Positions 1 through 11,271 are shown, numbered from the stretch's first letter. The stretch: 64,000 nt of DNA from JAKAGZ01 sp963748105 (GCA_963748105.1 CAVVHP010000011.1:62001-126000), one strand, 5' to 3'. The notes: generated from the letters alone by a model not told the origin. Translations and numbers: made by a program.

Positions 1-85
1 AAATATGAATATTCTTAAAGTTGTAGCTTGGTTTCTGAGCAAAGGATACAACTGTTAACAGCAGGAAAAAAATGATTTTTTTCAT
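1..85 (-). CDS. 5' end of a secreted or membrane-anchored protein (partial)
   Basis: Reading leftward from the ATG at 85, the 28 visible residues are a classic signal peptide: two lysines, a run of Ile/Phe/Leu, and a likely cleavage site after 'SFA' before Gln. The rest lies outside the window. The next gene on the right (288-4183) is a propeller sensor with a similar leader, so this could be another sensor of the same set, but nothing beyond the leader can be judged. Confidence 0.6.
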   Translation of the reverse strand, partial: MKKIIFFLLLTVVSFAQKPSYNFKNIHI

Positions 86-108
86 AATAGTCCTTAATTT
101 AATCTTTC

Positions 109-136
109 GTAGAGACGGGGCATGCCCCGTCTCTAC
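109..136. repeat. Perfect 28-bp palindrome, GTAGAGACG family
   Basis: Each arm is 14 bases, beginning GTAGAGACGGGGCA, and there is no loop base. It is the cleanest copy of an intergenic palindrome family that recurs at about nine other places in this window, always between genes. Confidence 0.9.
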
Positions 137-164
137 ATTAACATTTTGTAATCTCTTTTCTTTC

Positions 165-287
165 TCATTTCGATCCCGGTGAAGTCGGGAGAGAAATCTT
201 ACCTTGATTATCCAAAAGATTTCTAAGTTGTCACTTTGTTCTTCCTTCGAAATGACAAATATTTTCGTAAAGAAGCGTCTCTACAGG
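165..287. repeat. Composite intergenic repeat: TCATTTCGA hairpin plus GCGTCTCTAC tail
   Basis: Imperfect inverted repeat bounded by TCATTTCGA (165-173) and TCGAAATGACA (247-257), with inner arms GAGAAATCTT and AAGATTTCT. It is followed at 264-285 by a degenerate half of the GTAGAGACG palindrome. The same two-part arrangement in the same orientation occurs at 10216-10337, on the other side of the three phosphatase genes. Confidence 0.8.
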
Positions 288-3200
288 TTATTTTACTTTT
301 ATCACCACAAAGGTTACATCATCGAGAAGTTCTTTATCTTTTCTCCAGCGGTTCCCTTCTTCATTTAAATGTCTTATAATCTCTTCAGGTTCTTTTTCTG
401 CAACTTCTTTAAATGAAGAATAAACTTTTTCATAACCCAATAATTTTTCTTCGGGATTATGGAGTTCAGGAAAACCGTCTGTCATCAGGAGTAAAACATC
501 GCCTTTGTTTAAATTGATTTCTGTTGCACGGTATTTTCCAATTTTCATCGCACCGAGCGGCAGGTTATGCTGTTTTACTTCATTAACTTCTTTTTTATTC
601 TTTATATAATGATATACAGAAGGCATGCCTGCGTTTATATATCTTGCTTTATGATCGCTGATGTTCAGCATCGCAAAACCGGCCATCATTCTTTTGAGAT
701 TTGAATTTTTAATGGCCTCGTTGGAAGACATAAAATATCCTTCGATATCTTTACCGGTTGAATTAGCAACGAATAAAGATTTCATCATCGTTACTAAAGT
801 GCCGGCTTTCATTCCGTGGCCGGTAGCATCACCGATTGCGATGTTGAATGATCCGTCTATGTGAGTGGAAAAATCATAATAATCACCGCCGACCTCGGTT
901 GCTGTCTGCATAAAGACTTTTATATCCAGCCCCGGATGATCCGGAATTTCCTTCGGCAGCATAGCAAGCTGAAGTTCGCGCGCTTCTTCCAGTTCGATTG
1001 CTTTCCGTTCATTCTCGTTTTCCAATTCTTTGTTTTTTATTTTTAACTCACCAGATAGCTTATTAAGCTCTTCATTCGTAGTTTCAACACGGTTAAAATC
1101 TTCATAACGTGCATAAGCAATGGAGAAAGCTTCAGCTAATGTTTTCGTTAGTTCAAGTTTCTCTTCATCAAGCGAATCAACATTTCCAACGTAAAGCATT
1201 CCCTGTTCAAAAGGAACAAAATGTAAATAGAGAGATTCCGGTGGCTGTGATGATCCCTGGTATGTTTCTGCATTCTGAACCTGCCCTAGCTCCATCATCG
1301 ATTTTGTCCAGTTGATAAACTCTTCTTTATTCCAGTGCTCTTTGTAAATCTGTTTATTCTTCCAGTGTTCAACCGAATTTTTAGTAAGTGCATTTGATTC
1401 GGTTGAAAGATTTAAAACGCCGAGAGATTTACCTTCAGGTGTTGTTAAATAAACATGTGTCACTGCATTATCTTCATCGATAATAAAAACACCGCAGCGG
1501 ATAAAAGGTACTTCAAGTGCTTTAAGTTCATGCCAGATTAGCGGCGTGATGCGCTCGAGGTCTTTGGCGGTCCGCATGGAAGCGATCTCGGCACGAACGC
1601 GGTCGAGGGAGGCTTGCTGCAAAGCCTCACGGGCCTGTTCCAGCTCCAGCTCCCGTGTTCGCTCCCGCTCTTTCGTAACCAATCTGCGGCGCAGAAATCT
1701 GTTGAGGAGTCCTATAAAAGCAATCACGAGTAATGCATAAATTATATAAGCCGTTGTAGTTCGCCACCACGGAGGTAAAATCTTTATGGTCAGGGATGTG
1801 CCTTCTTTATCCCAGATGCCGTCACTGTTCGACGATTTCACCCTGAACGTGTAAGTACCCGGACTCAGGTTTGTGTATTTGGCTCTGCGTACAGTACCTG
1901 CATCAATCCACTTCCTGTCGTACCCTTCCAGGCGATAGGTATAACGATTTCGCGACGGGTTGGCAAAATGTAACCCTGCATAGTCGAACGTCAGCTCGTT
2001 TTGGTTGTAGTTCAATGTTATCTGCTCTTCCCGGTTAACCGGTGGTGGAAAAGCATTATCAAAAACACGCAGTCTTGTAATTACTGTAGTAGGAGGATTT
2101 GGATTCGGTTTAAAATCCTGCGGGTTGATTGCAGTTACTCCTTTCGGGCCTCCGATAAACATCCTGCCGTCAATGCCTTTGATAACTGCTTGCTGAATAA
2201 CCGGATAGTTATTCATACCATCTGCCTCATCATAGGCAATGAAGGTCTTTGTTTCAGGATCGAACCGGGCAACGCCACCTGATGTCGCAAGCCAAAGCAG
2301 TCCTTGTTTATCTTGCATGATGCCTGGTACCACATTATTCGGCAAACCGTCCTCCGTGGTATAATGATGAATAGTTTTTCCTGTATCTCTATCCAGCAGG
2401 AATATTCCGTCGGTCAAAGTTGTTACCCAAAATCGATCTGAACTGTCTTCATAAATCTGGAAAATGCCTTCTCCATCGAGATAAGTAGTAAAGGTTTCTG
2501 TTTTTTTGTCAAATTTGTCTAAACCTCCATCCTCAGTGCCAAACCACAGAATACCCTGATGGTCTGTGTACATTTGCATTAACATATTATTACTTAAACT
2601 TTTGGGATCAGAAGGCTCATGTTGAAAATGCCGAAAACGGTTGGTTTTATAATTGTACAGGTTAAGTCCGCCACCCCAGGTGCCGATCCACAAATGTTGG
2701 TCATCAGTTTGCCTGATAAACATTATATTGGGGTTACTTAAACTGTCGGGGTTTGCAGCATCAACTGTAAACTTCCTATGGCTCTTTCGAACCGGGTCAA
2801 TGCGATAAAGGCCCCCTTGCTGTCCTACCCATAGAATTCCTTCCCGGTCTTTAAATACACTCTCTACAGGATTACCCCACAATCCGTCCGGAGCCGGTTT
2901 TGTATCTGAGAATCGCTCAATGTTTCCTGTGGCCGGGTCCATTATAAATAGTTGGCCTGAAAAGGTTCCAATCCAAAGAGTATCTTTGCTTTCCTGAATA
3001 AGTGATCTTACGCCATTATTTGCGCTAATTTCTTTTACTCCATATAACCGGAACCGGCTGAAGGAAGGTACGATCTTGTTGAAGCCGGCACCTTCAGTAC
3101 CAACCCAGAGAATACCCTGATGGTCCTCATAGAAGGATAAAACTAAATTGCTTGACAAACTTTTCGGATTCCCTGCCTGATACCTGTAGGGTGTCAGAGT

Positions 3201-4183
3201 GTGAGTTGCGGTATCGTATCGATTGATTCCGCCGGAATAGGTTGCCACCCAGAGCATGCCGGTCTTGTCCCTATGAATAAAATCCACTTTAGCGGAGAAG
3301 TTACTTGTTTTTGTACCCCGGGGGCATGCAGATGCTTCAAATCATTTGGATCATCACCCAGCACTTCAAGCTTACTTCCCATCGGGTCATAAAGATAGAG
3401 CCCTGACTGGCAGGTGCCGATATAAATAGCGCCATTGGGCGCTCCAGCAATGGCTGTGACCCGATTATCGCGTAACGATTTCTGTCCGGTTGGCAGAACA
3501 CGTATAAAATTATCTGCAGTTGAATCGTAACGGTTTAATCCTCCCGCTTTTCCCTTTGGATCTGTGGCATCGCCCGTCCCAACCCACAAGTTGCCATCCC
3601 GGTCTTCGTATAAAGCGTTTATAACATTACTGGTAAGAGTTTGTTCGTTATTTGTTTCATGGGTGTAGCGATTAAACGTTCCTTTATCGTTATCAAAACG
3701 ATCGAGACCGTTTTGCGTTCCGACCCAGATAGTTCCATCTGTAGTTTGAAAGATTACATTAACTGAATCCGAGCTCAGTGAAGTTGAATTACCAGGATCA
3801 CGTTTAAAGTGAGTGAATTTCTCTTTTCCTGAATCGAACAGGTTAAGGCCGCCGCCCCAGGTACCCGCCCAAAGCCTTCCGCCGCGATCTACATACAGGG
3901 CATTGACAAAGTTGTTTGAGAGCGATGTGCTGTCAAGCGGTTCATGCCAGTACGTCTTGATATTGTAGCCGTCGTAACGGCTGATTCCTTGGAGTCCACC
4001 TACCCAGAGAAAACCTTGTTTATCCTGCACGAGGCTGTAGATCCAGCCGGATGGGAAACCGTCTGACTTATTAAGGTGATCAAACTGGATGTCCTGTGCA
4101 AAAAGACCGGAGCTCATCGCCAGGACTAATATTAAGAAGCAATAGATGGTTCTAAGAGAAAGTTTTTTAATAATTGTGTTCAT
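288..4183 (-). CDS. Two-component-type propeller sensor with C-terminal SpoIIE/PP2C phosphatase (one frameshift)
   Basis: Reconstructed as one protein of about 1,298 residues. The start chosen is the ATG at 4183, which gives a signal peptide ending near 'SGLFAQ'. Then come many Reg_prop blade repeats ('LWVGT.GGGLNLYD' type) to about residue 690, a Y_Y_Y domain (about 705-810), one membrane helix (about 815-840), a GAF-like region, a coiled coil, and a PP2C/SpoIIE domain. That domain starts after 'LQLAMLPKEIP' and carries metal-binding Asp in 'GGDYYDF' and 'IGDATGHGMKA'. Predicted role: periplasmic ligand sensing that controls a cytoplasmic serine phosphatase, the type that usually acts on STAS anti-anti-sigma factors. 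None is encoded nearby. The frame breaks at 3316-3324; one extra G in the G5 run rejoins both halves. Domain calls are solid, the ligand unknown. Confidence 0.85.
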
Positions 4184-4272
4184 AATCATTCCGTTTTTCA
4201 AATTTGCCGATTTGAGTAGCTCCAATATTCTGGATTGCCAAAAGAACAAACAGTATTGTTACCACTTTTTCA

Positions 4273-4383
4273 TTACTGAGTTTTTACCGGGATTTGGATT
4301 ATAAATTTAGTTCTTTCACCTTCTTTTGTCTTACAAAAAACCACCGATATAAACATCAATACAGGCAAAATTAATTTTCTCAT
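4273..4383 (-). pseudogene. 36-residue mini-ORF: leader peptide joined to a histidine-kinase-like tail
   Basis: ATG at 4383, stop at 4273-4275. The first 17 residues form a hydrophobic leader ending in Cys. The remainder, containing 'KTKEGERTKFIIQIPV', looks like the last residues of a histidine kinase ATPase domain. A paralogue with the same two halves lies at 6503-6604. Most likely both are scars of internal deletions that removed a sensor-kinase gene and left its two ends. A genuine small lipoprotein is the alternative, given the Cys after the leader. Confidence 0.5.
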
Positions 4384-4490
4384 AAGGCCTTAAATTTAGA
4401 TGAGAAAAAATTTGTTACAAACTTATTGCCTGTTTATCACCCTTCTCTTCCCGCCACAGGCGGACAGGACCAGGCGAAGAGAGGCAGGCT

Positions 4491-6495
4491 TCATTTCACT
4501 TTAATTACTACAAACGTTACATCATCCTGTAGTTCTTTTTCTTCTCTCCAGCGTGAACCCTCTTCATTTAAATATTTTATAATTTCTTCGGGTTCTTTTT
4601 CTGCAACTTCTTTAAATGAAGAATAGACTTTTTCATATCCAAATAATTCATCAGAAGAATTATGGAGCTCAGGAAAACCGTCCGTCATCAGGAGTAAAAC
4701 ATCGCCTGCATTTAAAATAATTTCTTTTGCGCTGTATTTTTCAATTTTCATCGCACCGAGCGGCAGGTTGTGCTGTTTTATTTCCTCAATTTCTTTTTTA
4801 TTCTTTATATAGTGATAAATTGACGGCATCCCGGCATTTATATATCTTGCTTTATGATCGCTGATGTTCAGCATCGCAAAACCGGCCATCATTCTTTTGA
4901 GATTTGAATTTTTAATGGCCTCGTTGGAAGACATAAAAAATCCTTCGATATCTTTACCGGCTGAATTTGCAACGAATAAAGATTTCATCATTGTTACGAG
5001 TGTGCCGGCTTTCATTCCGTGTCCCGTAGCATCACCGATTGCGATGTTGAACGAGCCGTCTATGTGAGAGGAAAAATCATAATAATCACCGCCGACTTCA
5101 GTTGCTGTCTGCATATAAACAGCTATTTCAAGGTCATTAAATTTTGGCAGATCTTTCGGAAGCATAGCCAATTGTAGTCTTCGTGCTTCTTCCAGTTCAG
5201 CCGCTCTTCTTTCATTTTCCAAATGAATAATTTCATTCTTTTTTCGGAGTATCTGGTTGGCTATTTTCCTGTTGCGGCTATTCCTGTATAGCAACAAAGC
5301 TATTATCAATAAAACAATTACTCCCGAGATTAAAGCATAAATCTGAATATTACGTTCAGTTTCAATTTTTTCCTCCTGTAAACTTTTGAGTCGAAGTTGT
5401 TGATCAAATCCGATATTCTGGTAAGAGAGCAGGTTTTTCTTTTCCGCGTTTTTCAGGCTGTCATTTAATACGGTGTATAGCTGGAGGTATTTTAAGGTAC
5501 TGTCACGGTTATTTAGATTGTTATACACATTGGAAAGTGCCCGGTAAGAAGTAGCCAGCGGCTGCGCCTGTCGCAAAACCCGGGCAGTTACCAATATTTC
5601 CCTGGCATAAAACAGGCTGGAGTCAGGTTTGTTTAATCTCTGGTATAATTTACTTAAAGCATTGTAGGTATCGGGAAGATAATGAAGATTATGATATACT
5701 TTATAGGATTCTACCGATTCCAGGTAGGCATCCCGGGCCTGTGTTAATTTCCCCTTTTTAAGGTAAATGTTTCCCAGTAAATAAAGAACGGTTCCTTCCC
5801 AGGTTCTTTGGTAAAACCCTAAATGTGGCTGCAGCTCTAACGCTTTTTGTTCAAAAAAAAGAGCCGAATCCAATTGGTTTAGGTTAGTATAAGACTCTCC
5901 TAAGTTTATATATGCCAGCGAAAGCAAAAAAGTATCCTGAATAGATTGAGCATGGCTCAGTACTTTGAAGTAATTTAATTTTTCCATATCCCTGTTACCG
6001 GTAGCGCCATACAACTGCCCCAAATGCAGGTATATTTGGCCCAAATTATAAAGCCTTTTCTTATGCGCGGCTTGCCCCCTTAGAAAGGGCAGGACATATT
6101 TTTCACTTGCCGGGTTCTCCGCAATTTTAGTCGCCTCTGACAATGATTCAAGTGCTGACGGGTATTTACCCAATGCTATAAGCGCATAGCCCTTATCGCT
6201 TAAAGTGCCATGCTTCATTCAGTTTTAATCCTAACTGCTTAGCCAGTGCAATACTCTTATTATCGTAATAAACAGCACTGTCACGATTAGTTTCCAAATA
6301 ATAAAGTGCAAGGTTATCATATACGTTCATACGAACAGTATCATTTGCCGCATTTCTTAACGCCAGTTGCAGGCGGTCCAATTTTTGTGTACCCGACAAA
6401 GTAGTGTCCGATAAAATAGAAAAAAGATTTGACTGTGCCCGGCAAAAACCAGTCATAGAGAAAATAATAATGATCAATAAAAATGCGCGTTTCAT
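4491..6495 (-). CDS. TPR sensor with C-terminal SpoIIE/PP2C phosphatase (one frameshift)
   Basis: About 668 residues when read through a break at about 6205-6215, where removing one base restores the frame. The ATG at 6495 gives a signal peptide ending 'GFCRAQ'. Tetratricopeptide repeats follow ('ALIALGKYPSALESLSEA', 'LYLLGNIYLKKGKLTQA'), then a single membrane helix near residues 385-408, a short coiled coil and a SpoIIE domain with 'GGDYYDF', 'IGDATGHGMKA' and 'LMTDGFPEL'. Topology suggests a periplasmic TPR region signalling to a cytoplasmic phosphatase. The last 200 residues and their DNA are nearly identical to those of the neighbours at 288 and 6706, pointing to recent duplication or gene conversion of this module. 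Confidence 0.85.
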
Positions 6496-6502
6496 AAGAG
6501 AT

Positions 6503-6604
6503 TTATCCCGGTATTTGAATGATAAATGTTGTTCCTTCACCTTCTTTTGTCTTCAAAAAAAATACTGATATAAACATCAATACAAGCAAAATTGTTTTTT
6601 TCAT
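6503..6604 (-). pseudogene. 33-residue mini-ORF, paralogue of 4273-4383
   Basis: ATG at 6604, stop at 6503-6505, eight bases before the start of the TPR phosphatase. It has a hydrophobic leader followed by 'KTKEGEGTTFIIQIPG', close to the terminal motif of histidine kinase ATPase domains. It shares the leader ('VLMFISV') and the tail with the mini-ORF at 4273-4383. I interpret it as a deletion scar, but being immediately upstream of the next start it could also act as a translated leader. Confidence 0.5.
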
Positions 6605-6636
6605 AAAGTTTTAAATTTTGAGGGATATAATTTTTT

Positions 6637-6700
6637 CGTAGTAGAAACAGGGCACCCTGTCGAAACCCGGTCTCGCCGGGGCTGATGCCCCGTCTCTACG
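6637..6700. repeat. Expanded GTAGAGACG-type palindrome with inner hairpin
   Basis: Outer arms CGTAGTAGAAACAGGGC and GCCCCGTCTCTACG enclose an inner hairpin (CCCGGTCTCGCCGGGG). The inner unit resembles that of the copy at 10426-10483. It lies between the third phosphatase gene and the mini-ORF. Confidence 0.75.
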
Positions 6701-6705
6701 AATTG

Positions 6706-9700
6706 CTACTTCACCTTCACTACTACAAACGTTACATCATCCTGTAGTTCTTTGTCTTTTCTCCAGCGTGTTCCTTCATCGTTTAAATATTTAATTATCT
6801 CTTCCGGCTCTTTTTCAGCTGATTTTTTAAATGATGACATCACTCTTTCATATCCAAACAATTCTTTTTCCGGATTATAGAGTTCAGGGAAACCATCTGT
6901 CATCAGGAGTAAAACATCTCCTTTATTTAAAATAATTTCTGTTGCGTTGTACTTTTCAATTTTCATCGCACCGAGCGGCAGGTTGTGCTGTTTTACTTCA
7001 TTAACTTCTTTTTTATTCTTTATATAGTGATAAACAGAAGGCATCCCGGCATTTATATAACTGTGCTTTATGGTCCCTTATGTTCAGCATCGCAAAACCG
7101 GCCATCATTCTTTTTAAATTGGAATTTTTAATTGCCGCGTTGGAAGAAGCAAAAAATCCTTCTATATCTTTACCGGCTGAATTAGCAACGAATAAAGATT
7201 TCATCATTGTTACCAGTGTGCCTGCTTTCATTCCGTGTCCCGTAGCATCACCGATTGCGATGTTGAACGAGCCGTCTACGTGGGAAGAAAAATCATAATA
7301 ATCACCGCCGACCTCGGTAGCAGTCTGCATATAAACTTTGATGTCAAGGCCGGGTAAATTGCGGAATTTCTTTCGGCAGCATTGCAAGCTGTAATTCGCG
7401 TGCTTCCTCGAGTTCTTTAGTCTTTCGTTCATTCTCCGCTGAAATGATTTTATTCTGTGCTTCAGCCTGCAGCAGGTCATTGAAACGTGTATAGGTTAAA
7501 TTAAATACATCGGCAAACCGCTTTATAACCTTTTTAGATTCTTCCGGAAATTCCGTTTCCCGAAACGCAAACAAACCTCCTGCCTGGAATGTAGCAACAT
7601 AATAATATTGTCGTAATCCTTCGTTTCCGGATATTTTCGACTGTGATTCAGGCAACCTAAAATTAACATTCAGAAGAGATTTGTAGTAATTATTTAACTC
7701 CTCTCCTTCAATTACGTAGGAGAAGTCTTCCTGGTTCAGCCATGCATTAAATGCTCCCTGCAGAAGAGGATTAATGTCCATCGATTCGTCACCTGAAACC
7801 TGCACAGTATTTTTTCCTTCTGATATAGTTGTCGTCCAGACATCTGCTGTTCGATTTTCTTTATTTAAAATTCCAATTCCGCAACGCAACATTCCAAGAT
7901 TTAATTTATCGAGTTCGTCAAAAATTATTTTAACCGCCTGGGAAAGATCATCGCTTTTCTGCATTGACATAGCCTTGGAACGCACGCGCTCAAGGGCCGA
8001 TTCTATCTGAGCCTCTCTTGCCTGTGCTTCAGCTTTTTGCAAATCCAGAAAACGGCGATAAGTTAAATTGAATACATCTGCAAATCGTTCCAGTAATTTT
8101 ATTGATTCTTCCGGTAATGGTTCAGGAGTAGTTGTTAATATCATACCCTGAGAGAAGAAAGCCACACTTTGTATTCGATGTTCCTTTACTAACTCGTCTT
8201 TAATGGTCATACCCATTACTTCCCGTACATACCTGATCCAATCATTTAGTTCTTTTCCGCTCAGATCAATGACTATCGATTTCTTTTGGTCTTTCCAGGC
8301 ATCATATATTGGTTTTCCTGTAGTCGGCTCATCGAGACTTGCATTAAAATGATGACTTATCTTAATACCTTGCTGATCTGTAGCCCAGACTTCAAGAACA
8401 TTTTCTGCTTCTTTAATAAGACAGATATTTATCCGTTCAGGTGAAACTCCAAGCTCAGTCATTTGCTGAAAGACGATCGCTGCCGTTTCAGCCAGTTCAT
8501 CGCTTTGGTGCATTGCCATAGTTCTTGCGCGGACTCTTTCGAGCGCAAGTTGAATTTCAGATTCGCGTGCCTGCTCTTCTGCTTTCTGCAGATCAAGAAA
8601 GCGGATATAGGTCTGTTCGAACGCGGCAGCAAAGCGCTTTACTATGTTCTTCTCTTCTTCACTGAAACGTTTGAGATTGTAGTGAACGATGTCAATCCCC
8701 GAATGCTTATGAAACCAGCCCACCATAACCATTCCTTCAGCATTTTGAATCATTTTTTTTCTTTGAGGTGGAACAGGCTGGACTTTAAATATTTCTCTAA
8801 AAAAAGCATCTTTTTCTTCTTTATTTAATAAATAATCAAAAAATCCCTCTCCGGGTGAATTAAAAGCGTTGAAAACGTTTTCAAATATCGGCAGGTCAAC
8901 GTACGGCAAATGATATAATTCCGGGTAAATATCTTCTTCGACTGATGTCCAGAAATGGATATCTTTGGAAGAATCCGGGTTTAACTGGATATTGACAGAA
9001 TCTATTTCTGTTACAAGGATTCTAAATTCTTTGTAGAGTATTCTAACAACATTTTTTAACTCATCACTTTTATGCATTCCCATAGAACGGGCCCGTACCC
9101 TCTCCAGTGCCGCTTCAATCTGTGCTTCCCTTGCCTGTGCTTCGGCCAAAGCGATATCGGAGTAGCGCTGGTAAGCCAGGCTGAATACATTTCTAAATCT
9201 TTTTAGCAAAGTCAGTTTTTCTTCCCCGATTGGAGAAAATGTGGATATTCCAATGGTTCCATTTCCAATTGAATAGAAGTAATAATAAAGCGCCTCTATG
9301 TTTTCAATTCTCGGGTCGTCTTTTTCCCCGCTTTCTTTCCTGAACTTTTTCCATTCATCCAAATCTTTTCCTTTATAGATCGCCTCGGAAAAAGCATCGT
9401 TCTTTATCCCGGACTGCTTTATTTGTTTTTCCATTACGGGATGAGTGTCATAATTTAAATGTGTTACGCTTTTTCCCATCACGTCAGAATAATCGTAATC
9501 CAGGAATGATTTTTTTTCATCATTGTGAATATTTATCATTGCGTTTCTGAGTTCTTTAAAACCAAGTGATTTAAATTCACTGAATAATATTTCGCAAATA
9601 TTAAGCAAGTCATCGGGTTTATTCATACTCATTGCTACTGCTCTTACCCTTTCGAGAGAAGCTTCAATTTCAAGTTCGCGGTTTTTATTCTGGAGATCTG

Positions 9701-10181
9701 CGGTTTTTTCGTCTACGAGCTTCTGCAGCTCTTCCATTTTCTTTTTCCATTCGTCCAGGTGCCAGGTGTCGTCTTCAGTCTCTACACCCGTTGAACCGTG
9801 CATATGAACCACTTTCCAGCGTTCATTAATAAATTCAAAAATGATAGAGAGCCTCAGGTTTAACACATTTTTTTCGGTACCGGTTTTAATCGTGATTTCA
9901 ATCTCGTCGATAAATATTGCAGCGTCACCTTCCGGACTTATTCTCCGGTGAACAGGTTTCGTATCAACAGAGATATCAACTCCCGCGCCCTGTTCCCGCT
10001 GATCGATGACAAGCTGGCGCAGCCTGTTGATGTCAGTAATCTTTTCGTCAACAGTAGAGCCGTAGCCGGTTACATCATCCACGGCTAAATCATTTACTGA
10101 ATCCAGGGGAAGATCTCCCAGCATCAGTTCCATGAACTTATTGTAAGTTTCGTTTAATAGTTTTTGTTTTTCAGGGTTCAT
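6706..10181 (-). CDS. Cytoplasmic multi-GAF SpoIIE/PP2C phosphatase with N-terminal NTF2-like domain (two frameshifts)
   Basis: About 1,158 residues reconstructed. Residues 1-140 look like a SnoaL/NTF2-like fold ('FEFINERWKVVHMHGS'). A coiled coil and four repeated units follow, each introduced by a variant of 'ALERVRARSMGMHKSDEL' and ending 'RFADVFNLTYRRFLDLQKAEAQA'; these are GAF-like sensory modules. The C-terminal SpoIIE domain has the same metal motifs as its two neighbours. There is no signal peptide or membrane helix, so it should be cytoplasmic. Breaks lie at 7360-7363 and 7060-7064; each is repaired by removing one base, and both fall inside the phosphatase domain. If real rather than sequencing errors, they would abolish activity. 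Confidence 0.8.
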
Positions 10182-10490
10182 AATTTTTTAACAATATTAT
10201 TAGAATTTCTTTCATTGTCATTTCGACCGGAGGGAGAAATCTTTTACTTAACACATATTAAGATTTCTCAGTCGTCGCTTTACTCCTCCTTCGAAATGAC
10301 AAACGCTTTCGTAGAGACGCTTCGGCGAAGCGTCTACAACTTTTTCAAGATGTATCTTAATTTCTGTAGAGACTCATAGCGATGCGTCTTTACGATGTAA
10401 TGTTCAATCTTTATTTTTAATTTTGGAGCAGAGACACGCGACCCGTCGAGACTCGGTCTCGCCGAGGCTGATCGCATGTCTCTAAAATAA
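10182..10490. repeat. Repeat-filled intergenic region
   Basis: No gene here. It holds four dispersed repeats in a row: a TCATTTCGA/TCGAAATGA hairpin (10216-10302), a GTAGAGACGCTTCG palindrome (10311-10337, one arm two bases short), a degenerate copy (10366-10393), and an expanded copy with inner hairpin ACTCGGTCTCGCCGAGG (10426-10483). The first two copy the composite at 165-287 on the far side of the phosphatase cluster. Confidence 0.8.
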
Positions 10491-10577
10491 TTACTCTTTT
10501 AGTTTTTTGTTAATTTCCTTCAAAATATTATTTATTTTAATACCGGGTTTATGTCCGATTTTTCTAAAGAATTTCAT
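10491..10577 (-). pseudogene. Collapsed ninth DUF6090-like copy (28 residues)
   Basis: The ATG at 10577 overlaps the end of the upstream copy. The peptide starts 'MKFFRKIGHK', matching the family's first residues (MKIFRNIRQK), and ends 'ILKEINKKLKE', matching family C-termini. The membrane helix and the whole variable domain are missing, so this looks like an internal deletion that kept both ends. Confidence 0.55.
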
Positions 10578-11271
10578 CGTTTATTTTTTTCAATAATACA
10601 TCAATTTCATTTAGCGTATCTTTCAACACTCCGCGATACCATTGCAGTTCTAAGTAATGATAGTACATATCATCCAAAATTTCAGAAAACATTTTATTAT
10701 CGGTTATATGAAAATTTCCTGTTCGATATTGGTGAATATATTTTTTTCTCAAATAAGCCCACCTTTCATTCAGGATTCTCCCGTTATCAATTAATCTTGA
10801 GTAAGTAGAATTATAGAGCTTTATAATTGAAGCGGTGATCTCTTTATTTTTATAATTATTGATTAAATTACCGGAAACTGCTGCCTGGAAAGAACCTGAA
10901 ACCGGATAGAATGTAGGGTTTCCCAGTTTAAAATAAATTTGCAAGAAAGAGTCAATGGAAGTTTTATTATTATTCTGAGACTTTAAAAATACCTTACTGT
11001 TTAATAAGTCAAATGCCTCTATTTTTGAGTCCATTTCCTTTAAGACTAATTTGATATATTGTCTGTCTTGTATAAGGTCTTTTTTCACTCCTTTTAAGAA
11101 TTCTGTATCAGCAACATTTTGTTTTCTTAATTCATTCCAGTTATTAACCTGCAGCGCAATTAAAATTCCAATAACTACAAGAAATATTTCTCCTATAGCA
11201 TAGCGCAGGTATTTGGCCACGCTATTTTCGGCGGCAAGTTTTTGACGGATGTTTCTAAAGATTTTCATCAT
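10564..11271 (-). CDS. DUF6090-like membrane protein, array copy 1
   Basis: 235 residues. The first 45 residues are the family hallmark: an amphipathic 'MKIFRNIRQKLAAEN', then 'LRYAIGEIFLVVIGILIAL', a single membrane helix, then 'QVNNWNE'. The remaining 190 residues are charged, largely helical and poorly conserved between copies. Its start overlaps the stop of copy 2 (ATGATGA), implying translational coupling. ATG at 11268 is an equally good start. Function unknown; I recall the family as DUF6090, widespread in Bacteroidota. Confidence 0.8.
   Translation of the reverse strand: MMKIFRNIRQKLAAENSVAKYLRYAIGEIFLVVIGILIALQVNNWNELRKQNVADTEFLKGVKKDLIQDRQYIKLVLKEMDSKIEAFDLLNSKVFLKSQNNNKTSIDSFLQIYFKLGNPTFYPVSGSFQAAVSGNLINNYKNKEITASIIKLYNSTYSRLIDNGRILNERWAYLRKKYIHQYRTGNFHITDNKMFSEILDDMYYHYLELQWYRGVLKDTLNEIDVLLKKINDEIL

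Noticed and set aside
661..864. Rightward frames opposite the phosphatase domains, repeated at 4864 and 7080
   Set aside because: They recur only because the phosphatase DNA on the other strand is duplicated; composition and lack of ribosome sites mark them as shadows.
3316..3324. Programmed frameshifting in the sensor or array genes
   Set aside because: Break sites differ in sequence, both extra and missing bases are needed, and no common slippery site with a downstream structure is seen; error or decay explains them better.
165..10483. CRISPR array
   Set aside because: The repeats are palindromic, vary in sequence, are spaced by genes rather than by uniform spacers, and no cas gene is present.
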